11,297 bases of DNA from Candidatus Saccharibacteria bacterium UBA4387 (lineage in GTDB: Bacteria > Patescibacteriota > Saccharimonadia > Saccharimonadales > Saccharimonadaceae). Under the pieces are notes generated by a model. It was not told the origin of the DNA, did no database searches, and worked only from the letters and a program-made list of their open reading frames with translations. Location: NCBI GenBank assembly GCA_002391075.1, contig DGRN01000008.1, positions 1 to 11,297 on the forward strand, given 5' to 3'. The number at the start of each line of letters is the position of its first letter. The first letter of the stretch is position 1. Position numbers and translations under genes: made by a program. Positions 5,686-11,297 of this stretch are shown piece after piece.

Positions 5686-6824
5686 TGAAGAATAACGAAT
5701 CTTTCAGCGCGAATAATACTGGAGAACTTCAAGAAGACAAAAGCTCAAAAGTGGAGCGCTTGTTTGGTAATATCAAGAAATTTGCCGAGCGCATTAAGCA
5801 GAGGTTCGGCGTGTCTGGCAGCGAATTAACAAGGATGACGGACGATGCGCTTGTTTTTGCAGCCGAAGAGACGATTAAGGCGGCCGATGAGGATGGCGAA
5901 CGCTCAGAAGAAGGGCAGGCGGAAGTTACGGAAATAGTTTCTACTGTAGTTGCGGAAGGCGCTTTGGAGGAAGCTGGGGCGGTCGAAACGGATGGAGATA
6001 ATCCGGTTGCGACTTTGCATGAGAGCGAAGTGGCGCGGGATGATGTTGATTTGACTATTGAATCGATGCGGCAGGACGGATTGGAACTGGGCGATGGGCA
6101 GAATGTTGCGGAACTGGCCACACAAGCAATTCGGCGTGCGAAATGGGATGATTTGATTCAGACGAGCGCTAATTTGGGATCGAATCCTGGTGGATGGCAT
6201 GAGAATAGCAAGGGTGAGAGGTATTATGTAAAGTTTTATAAAAATCCGAGTCAGGGGCAAGTTGAATATATCGCCAATAAAGTGTATGCGGCGTTGGGGA
6301 TTAGAGCGGTCGAATCGCAGTTGATTGAAAACAATGGCAGGGAGGCGGTTGCGGCAAGAGAAATTAGAGGCGCTACGTCGGTGCACCTAGATGAGTTGAG
6401 AAGTAGCGTTGATGTGCAGTCGGGCTTTGTGGCGGATGCTTTTCTTGCGAACCGGGATGTGATTGGTCTGACTTTGGATAACTGCGTTCGCGGCGAAGAT
6501 GGCAATGTCTATCGTATTGATAATGGTGGGTCGATGATTTTTAAAGCGATGGGCGGCGACAAAGAATATGCGCCTGACAAAATCGAAGAGCTTGTTTCGA
6601 TGCGAGAACATCGCCCGGCGAAGGATGTATTTGAAGGATTGACGGACGCCGAGATTTTAGAGCAGGCTCAGCATCTGATTGATAATTTGTCCGAAGATGA
6701 TATTCGTAGGTTTGTGAACGAGTCTGGGTTGGAAGGGCAGGAGCGCGAGCGCGTCTTGAATGGCATGTTAGGTAGGCGGGAATATTTAGTGCGTCTGTGT
6801 AAAGGCGAAGAACGATTAGGGTAG
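5685..6824 (+). CDS. HipA/PI3K-like kinase-fold protein with shared N-terminal module
   Basis: 379 aa, no signal peptide or membrane segment. Residues about 25-134 form a helical, acidic module that is also found at the N-terminus of the next gene. The C-terminal part has kinase-like landmarks in order: a glycine-rich turn GSNPGG (165-170), a Lys strand YYVKFYK (K183), a helix Glu in QVEYIANKVY (E194), a catalytic-loop-like NRDVIGLTLDN (D258, N266) and a metal-site-like RIDNGGSM (D279). This resembles HipA, PI3/4-kinase and actin-fragmin kinase-type atypical kinases rather than classical Hanks kinases. The substrate (protein, lipid or small molecule) is unknown. ATG 5685 was chosen because of the overlapping promoter. 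It is 10 nt upstream of the 1155-aa gene, clearly one operon. It could be an effector, a toxin-like kinase or a regulator. Confidence 0.65.
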   Translation: MKNNESFSANNTGELQEDKSSKVERLFGNIKKFAERIKQRFGVSGSELTRMTDDALVFAAEETIKAADEDGERSEEGQAEVTEIVSTVVAEGALEEAGAVETDGDNPVATLHESEVARDDVDLTIESMRQDGLELGDGQNVAELATQAIRRAKWDDLIQTSANLGSNPGGWHENSKGERYYVKFYKNPSQGQVEYIANKVYAALGIRAVESQLIENNGREAVAAREIRGATSVHLDELRSSVDVQSGFVADAFLANRDVIGLTLDNCVRGEDGNVYRIDNGGSMIFKAMGGDKEYAPDKIEELVSMREHRPAKDVFEGLTDAEILEQAQHLIDNLSEDDIRRFVNESGLEGQERERVLNGMLGRREYLVRLCKGEERLG

Positions 6825-6834
6825 GAATAAAAAG

Positions 6835-9800
6835 ATGAGCGCCGAAAAGCCGATTAGTACTATTACTACAGGTATTGAACAAGCGACTAGTGGGGGCGAG
6901 CAAGTTTTTAACGGTATTATCAGTAAGGCGCTGGATGATATAAAGAACGTTTCCGGTTCGATAGATGTGCGATTTGGCCATATGGATGCTCAGGCTAAAG
7001 CGGGTTTGGTGGATGAAGCTCTCGTCTATGTGGCACATGAGGCTATTGCTGAAGCTGAATCTGACGATACGGATGCTGAAAGTTCCGGCAATACGGACGT
7101 TGCTAATGATGCGATTTCGGCTGTAGTTGCGCGCGGAATGGACGAGCTTCTGAATGGGACGCCAGATGACGATGGTTTGATTGTTGGTAAGATTAATGAG
7201 GCGAAGATTGCGCAACCGGTTCTTGATGTGATAGCGAAATTGAAGAGTATGCTTGGCAGCGAAGCAGAAGACAACGGTGCGCTTGAAGCGATTGATATGT
7301 TGGAGAAAGCTCTGCTAGCTGATGCTGCGGAGAAAACGGGCGGTCGCGAAGAAATAGTCGAAGAATCGGCGCCTTTGCAAGAAGCAAAAGAGCGAAGGCA
7401 GGAAGATTGCAAACGATTGGCAGACATAATTACGGAAGTACGATCTGCGGGCGAGTTGGCTGGAGAGGATTTATCTCGAATTCGGAGAGAGTTAGTGTGT
7501 GACGGCACTAGTATAGAGGGGCAGCGGATTAGTGTCGGAATTGAAGATATAGAAGACGGGAATACTGGAGAGAAGCGGCGCGCGGTTGTTTTGTTGGCAA
7601 AAATGGTGGGCGCAGAACAGGGGGCTGGCGTTTTTAAGGATGCTAGCGCTCTTATGGGGTCTGATTTTTCGTTTGTGGGTCAGAAAAAGGTAGGTGCTTA
7701 TCGGCGGAATATTTCAGCGGCCAGCGTATTGATGTCTGCCTACGAGAAGGACGGAGTGAAGGTTTATGTCGCAGGACAGAAGCCCGAGGACGATAGCGGC
7801 GTTATTGTGCGGAGTGCGATTGGTTTGGTGCGCATTGAGATTCCGGAAGGTATGGAGCCGGAAGCGGCAAGTGAGGCTGTGGCGGAAGTTTTTGAGGATG
7901 GTTTTGATGTGCCTGGCGCATTGGGTGAGGTTCCAGATGGCGATTCGGAGGCGTATAAAACGGCGCGGTATGAGTGGCATCATATGCTGGGACGGCATGA
8001 CACGAAGGGCGTGAATGGGGATGTTGCGCAGGAGGAGATTTCGGAGTCGGCCCATAAGCTTGTGAGGCGCGAAGTATTTCCGGGGTATTCGACGATGGTT
8101 GATGAGGGGAAACACGAGGAATATCTTGGAGATAATCCAGATAGGATAAGACCAATGCATCATCTGAATTCAGGAGGGGTGAGGCCAGATTCGATTGCGC
8201 GAATTTTGCGAACCGGCTTGATGAGCACGACGGAGAGATTTTCGCGTGGTGTTGTGACGACAGGGATGTCGTCGTGGACGGACTTGCGGACTGGTGGCGC
8301 GGATAGTGTTTTCTTGCGATTGAAGCGTTGGTCTGAAGGTGAGGCAGGCTATGTTGTTTTCAAGCCTGAGATTCTAGATAGAACGGATTGGTATGCCTAC
8401 AATATGGACGCGTACGGCGCGACAGGTGAACATAACGGGCGTTCTTTTGCTAAAAATCGTATGTCGCCAGAGGAGATGCTTGAGGCTGCAAAGGCAGGCC
8501 AATTGAGCTGTTGTAATGAGTTGATGTTTAGAACTGGTGTTCCGCCGGAAATGATTGAGACGATAGTTTGTGGCGGCATTTCACAGAAGGAAACGCGCAA
8601 ATCGGTAATAAAAGAGTTGCATGCGGAAGGGATATTTGAGGTTGGCGGAAGATTGCTAGAAGAGATTTTGCTAACTGAAAGCGAGTATGTGCTGCCGCCG
8701 GAAGAATTGTCGAAGTTGTTAGCGAAGAGGCGAGTAGCTAGGAAAATCTTGGATGGTGAGGAGATGGTGGCTTTTGCTTCGGTTGCGGATTATGCCGAAG
8801 GTGACGTTGAACTCCAAAGAGAGATGATAAGGTCTTTGGCGAAGCATGATAGTGACGGGAAGTTTTTGGAATCTATTTTGAAACCTTTGGGCGCGATTGT
8901 CGATTCGGATGATGGTGATGAGGATCCGAATCTTGAATTGATCAAATATGGGCTTGAGGCGTGCGGAGTTGGGTATCTTGATGCTGTTATGAAGGCTAAC
9001 GAGAAACTCGCCGAGGAGGCTAAAGAAACAATCAAGATGCTAGAGAGCGAGGATTGCGACTGTGATGAATATGCGGATAGGATTATAGGTTCTGGAGGGG
9101 CTGAGGAGACTGCTCGCTTCTTTGTGATGACTAAATATGTGATAGGTTATAGCGAAAAGGCTAAGACGAAGCTGCGGGAAGCATGCATGAAGAAACTATC
9201 GCGTGATTTTGGTAAGGCGCGTCTTTTGGAATGGGTTGCCGAGCAAGAAGATGGCCCGGAGAATGCCGCAGATAAAATCGTAATTCAAGATTTGGGGATT
9301 GGTGTTGATGAACTAACGGAAGCAATGAGCGTTGCGCGTGAGTATACAGTTAAGGACGTCAAAGAGAAGTTGCGTAAAGACGATGTCGATGCGGCAAGCG
9401 AAATTAAGCGTTTGGGTATAGGCTTTGAGGATTATGACGACTCCTGGGATATCATAAGCGAAGTGATCGATGGAGACGATGCGGTCAGAAGTAAGGTTTG
9501 GGAAGTCTTTAAACGTGGGTTGTTGAACGAAGGTCGCGTTGGGGATATTGTAGCAACGGCTTATGATCCTATGTACAAAGAAGTATTTGAAAAAATAAAC
9601 GACATATTTGGTGGTAGCTTAGATGAAATTGTAGAAGATGCGATGGCGGAGCAATCTAAACCTCTGGTCGAAGCCTTAGAGAAGGGCGGTAATATAACGG
9701 CTGAGATAGTGGCGCTTTTTGGTTCAAGCGTCATGGATGGTATTGTCATAGTGGGGGCTTTGGCAGAAAAGAATCCGGCATATAAAGAGGCTTTACGAAT

Positions 9801-10302
9801 TCCTTTGCGTTCAGCGCTAGCTTATAGGGCTGTAGAGGATGGCGAACCGAATTATGTGGATGATTTGGGCACCGAATTTGGATATGATGCCGACAGTATG
9901 ATAGTTAAGGATTATGTGTTGGATACGTTTGGGATTGATTGGAGTGATTTGAAGGACGATGTGCATAGCGAGCAATTCTACAGGGGGATTATGGAGGCTA
10001 ATGACGACGATGACACGGATAATGTCCTAGAAGATTTTGACGCCTGGTCGCCAACGGGTATAAAGACCATGAAGCTGGCCATAGAATATAATAGCGGGTT
10101 TAAATATACGTTGGCGGATGTTTGGCGAAAAAAGCTAGCAAAATATCCCGACCACGTGAGAGATATGAAGCGAGCGCTGGATAATGATGAAGAGTATTTT
10201 GCTACGAAGCCTCCTTCATCTAAGTCTAGTCTCGAGCAGCAGGCAAGTTTCATGACGAATGAATTAGGTATTGACCTGGATGAGCTGCTTAATGGATATT
10301 AA
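6835..10302 (+). CDS. Giant acidic protein with possible ADP-ribosyltransferase-like core and long helical tail
   Basis: 1155 aa, no signal peptide or membrane segment, very rich in Asp/Glu. Residues about 30-140 match the N-terminal module of the upstream kinase-like protein. A central domain (about 375-615) has conserved-looking motifs: RPMHHLNSGG (439-448), GLMSTTERF (461-469), GMSSWTDLRTGGADSVF (477-493), RTDWYAYNMDAYG (516-528) and CCNELMF (559-565, Glu562). The order His/Arg, Ser-Ser/Thr, then Asn-Glu is reminiscent of ADP-ribosyltransferase folds, but I cannot assign a family. The rest (about 620-1155) is helical, with a loosely repeated LGI-type motif. A weak AGGA (6823-6826) precedes the ATG by 8 nt, overlapping the upstream stop. 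Size, modular build and lack of export signal suggest an effector sent out by another route, or a large cytosolic scaffold. Confidence 0.55.
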   Translation: MSAEKPISTITTGIEQATSGGEQVFNGIISKALDDIKNVSGSIDVRFGHMDAQAKAGLVDEALVYVAHEAIAEAESDDTDAESSGNTDVANDAISAVVARGMDELLNGTPDDDGLIVGKINEAKIAQPVLDVIAKLKSMLGSEAEDNGALEAIDMLEKALLADAAEKTGGREEIVEESAPLQEAKERRQEDCKRLADIITEVRSAGELAGEDLSRIRRELVCDGTSIEGQRISVGIEDIEDGNTGEKRRAVVLLAKMVGAEQGAGVFKDASALMGSDFSFVGQKKVGAYRRNISAASVLMSAYEKDGVKVYVAGQKPEDDSGVIVRSAIGLVRIEIPEGMEPEAASEAVAEVFEDGFDVPGALGEVPDGDSEAYKTARYEWHHMLGRHDTKGVNGDVAQEEISESAHKLVRREVFPGYSTMVDEGKHEEYLGDNPDRIRPMHHLNSGGVRPDSIARILRTGLMSTTERFSRGVVTTGMSSWTDLRTGGADSVFLRLKRWSEGEAGYVVFKPEILDRTDWYAYNMDAYGATGEHNGRSFAKNRMSPEEMLEAAKAGQLSCCNELMFRTGVPPEMIETIVCGGISQKETRKSVIKELHAEGIFEVGGRLLEEILLTESEYVLPPEELSKLLAKRRVARKILDGEEMVAFASVADYAEGDVELQREMIRSLAKHDSDGKFLESILKPLGAIVDSDDGDEDPNLELIKYGLEACGVGYLDAVMKANEKLAEEAKETIKMLESEDCDCDEYADRIIGSGGAEETARFFVMTKYVIGYSEKAKTKLREACMKKLSRDFGKARLLEWVAEQEDGPENAADKIVIQDLGIGVDELTEAMSVAREYTVKDVKEKLRKDDVDAASEIKRLGIGFEDYDDSWDIISEVIDGDDAVRSKVWEVFKRGLLNEGRVGDIVATAYDPMYKEVFEKINDIFGGSLDEIVEDAMAEQSKPLVEALEKGGNITAEIVALFGSSVMDGIVIVGALAEKNPAYKEALRIPLRSALAYRAVEDGEPNYVDDLGTEFGYDADSMIVKDYVLDTFGIDWSDLKDDVHSEQFYRGIMEANDDDDTDNVLEDFDAWSPTGIKTMKLAIEYNSGFKYTLADVWRKKLAKYPDHVRDMKRALDNDEEYFATKPPSSKSSLEQQASFMTNELGIDLDELLNGY

Positions 10303-10322
10303 AAAGACGGAATGGAGCGAAG

Positions 10323-10823
10323 ATGTCGAAGGAATGGTTGAGAAAAGTAGAGAAAAATGAAAGGGAATATCCTGAGAATAGGCTAAAAGATTTGGGAGGC
10401 GTTGCATTGGGGTTGATTAGGCAAGATAATATAGAACGAGAGAAGATGGAACGGGAAAATAATATAGAGAGGTATGTGTATTTGCCGGCGCCGGTATACT
10501 TTGTGGAGTCGCCGGATGACGAAGCTGCATTGATTGGTATTAATGTAAAGATAGATAAAAAGTTGAGGAGCGTGTCCTGGTTCGATACGGTTAGAGAGAG
10601 GACTCGTAAAGTCGAAACTATCTCTTATGGAGACGATGGTGTTTTGCTTTTTACGGCGCAAAACGGATACGATGACAATGAAAGAAATATGGAAAAGTTT
10701 CGCATGAGCCCAATGACCTTGGAGACATACAATGAGAAAGTAAAAGAAAAGATGGGGTGGCGGGAATTCGATAATGAGAATGAAATGATTCAAGCCTTCC
10801 TGGATAGCATCGATAACGAGTAA
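10323..10823 (+). CDS. Hypothetical 166-aa accessory protein of the effector-like operon
   Basis: Not recognised. Soluble and highly charged, with no signal peptide or membrane segment. Residues 1-50 look helical and are rich in Glu, Arg, Lys and Asn. About 50-115 alternates hydrophobic residues like a beta sheet (YVYLPAPVYFVE, ALIGINVKI, GVLLFTAQN), and the C-terminus (about 128-166) is helical and acidic. GGAG (10314-10317) lies 5 nt before the ATG and the gap to the upstream gene is 20 nt, so it is the last gene of the operon before a strong terminator. A small last gene after a giant effector-like gene could be an immunity protein, chaperone or adaptor; there is no sequence evidence to choose. 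Confidence 0.75.
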   Translation: MSKEWLRKVEKNEREYPENRLKDLGGVALGLIRQDNIEREKMERENNIERYVYLPAPVYFVESPDDEAALIGINVKIDKKLRSVSWFDTVRERTRKVETISYGDDGVLLFTAQNGYDDNERNMEKFRMSPMTLETYNEKVKEKMGWREFDNENEMIQAFLDSIDNE

Positions 10824-10830
10824 AAGAAAA

Positions 10831-10856
10831 GCCCCCGAAGAAAACGGGGGCTTTTT
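10831..10856. terminator. Strong bidirectional Rho-independent terminator
   Basis: A perfect 7-bp GC stem GCCCCCG (10831-10837) / CGGGGGC (10845-10851) with loop AAGAAAA, T5 on the right (10852-10856) and an A-rich run AAAAGAAAA on the left (10822-10830), which serves as the T tract on the minus strand. It ends both the + strand operon and the convergent ADP-ribosylglycohydrolase gene. Confidence 0.93.
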
Positions 10857-10864
10857 GGACAGGC

Positions 10865-11297
10865 TTAGGCTGTGATGGCGGCAAAGAAGTTGTCGCACAT
10901 TGTGAGCAGGTAGTCGTGGCGCTGGAGCGTCTGGATCCATTCGTCGGGAATAGCGTCGAAGCCATACAGTACGCCGGCCATGGAGCCGGTAATGGCGCCG
11001 ACGGTGTCGGTATCGCTGCCGAGGTTGACGGCTGCGAGTACGGTCTCAGCGTAGCTGTCGTAGTGCATGATTGCCCAGAGTGACGCCTCAAGCGTGTGGA
11101 GGACGTAGCCGCTGGATGAAATGCTGTCGACGGCATAGGCGTGGATATTCTCCTTCAGGATGCGGTGGTAGAGCTGCCGAGTGTCGTCACTGAACATGGA
11201 ATAGTCTGCTTGCTGCATTCTGTCGTAGGCGGTATGCTTGTTTTCTCCGTCGAGCAGAGCGCAGACGAAGTTGATATAGGCATAACAGCCAAGAACG
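10865..11297 (-). CDS. ADP-ribosylglycohydrolase (DraG/ARH family), C-terminal part, cut by the window edge
   Basis: The visible 143 codons are open to the right edge, so the true start lies outside; the internal Met at 11218 is not the start. The family removes ADP-ribose from modified proteins or related molecules using two metal ions. The diagnostic C-terminal motif is clear: VNLGSDTDTVGAITGSMAG followed by LYG, where the Asp-Thr-Asp residues bind the metals, with an upstream helix LEASLWAI and downstream IPDEWIQTL as usual. Codon use is unlike the rest of the window: most third bases are C, and Leu is CTC, CTG or CTT with no TTG, whereas the + strand genes prefer TTG. That suggests recent transfer, although opposite-strand mutation bias may add to it. 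It is convergent with the operon holding the possible ADP-ribosyltransferase-like protein. Confidence 0.93.
   Translation of the reverse strand, partial: VLGCYAYINFVCALLDGENKHTAYDRMQQADYSMFSDDTRQLYHRILKENIHAYAVDSISSSGYVLHTLEASLWAIMHYDSYAETVLAAVNLGSDTDTVGAITGSMAGVLYGFDAIPDEWIQTLQRHDYLLTMCDNFFAAITA

Noticed and set aside
6541..7215. 224-codon minus-strand open frame across the kinase-like/giant gene junction
   Set aside because: Antisense to two real genes that share a homologous module in the + frame; composition is that of a shadow.
10383..10940. 185-codon minus-strand open frame crossing the strong terminator
   Set aside because: It would read through the 7-bp GC hairpin and overlap the real ADP-ribosylglycohydrolase in another frame.
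1..11297. CRISPR array, insertion sequence, transposase or long direct repeats
   Set aside because: I saw no regularly spaced repeats, transposase motifs or terminal inverted repeats; the only internal similarity is the protein-level shared module.

Overview
The window most resembles the small, strand-biased genome of a CPR/Patescibacteria organism, most likely Candidatus Saccharibacteria (TM7). This is inferred from codon use (Leu mostly TTG, wobble rich in G and T on the + strand), tightly packed same-strand genes, a sortase/pilin cluster in a non-Firmicutes-looking context, and promoters that sit almost on top of start codons. The code is standard: long genes are intact with UGA as stop. 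Only a phylogeny from genes outside this window could settle the taxon.

Layout. The left edge holds the 3' end of a tRNA with encoded CCA and a terminator (1-70). A first block (114-2501) encodes two small membrane proteins and a cellulose/hyaluronan-synthase-like family 2 glycosyltransferase with a D-C-D, ED, Q..QLRRW motif set; it ends in a terminator that starts at the stop codon. A second block (2604-5660) looks like a minimal sortase-dependent surface fibre: a secreted VWA-like protein with a C-terminal anchor, an FctA-like pilin subunit with a signal peptide and C-terminal anchor, and a class-B-like sortase with visible His, Cys and Arg. Both anchored proteins lack LPxTG but share a V-x-T-G motif just before the last membrane segment.

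A third block (5685-10823) is the most unusual. It has a 379-aa protein with a HipA/PI3K-like kinase core, a 1155-aa acidic protein with a possible ADP-ribosyltransferase-like core and a long helical tail, and an unrecognised 166-aa protein. The first two share a divergent N-terminal module of about 110 residues, as if both were delivered or docked by the same machinery. A strong bidirectional terminator separates this operon from a convergent, right-truncated ADP-ribosylglycohydrolase gene whose codon use is completely different (C-ending, Leu CTC/CTG, no TTG), suggesting recent acquisition.

Possible joint role (inference): the left and middle blocks shape the cell surface (glycan and pilus), which would fit attachment to another cell. 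The third block looks like a pair of effector-like or regulatory enzymes with an accessory protein. The neighbouring ADP-ribosylglycohydrolase could reverse ADP-ribosylation. None of this is proved by sequence alone. Three blocks begin with extended -10 elements (TGnTAnnnT) placed 7-11 nt from the ATG, which implies leaderless or near-leaderless mRNAs.
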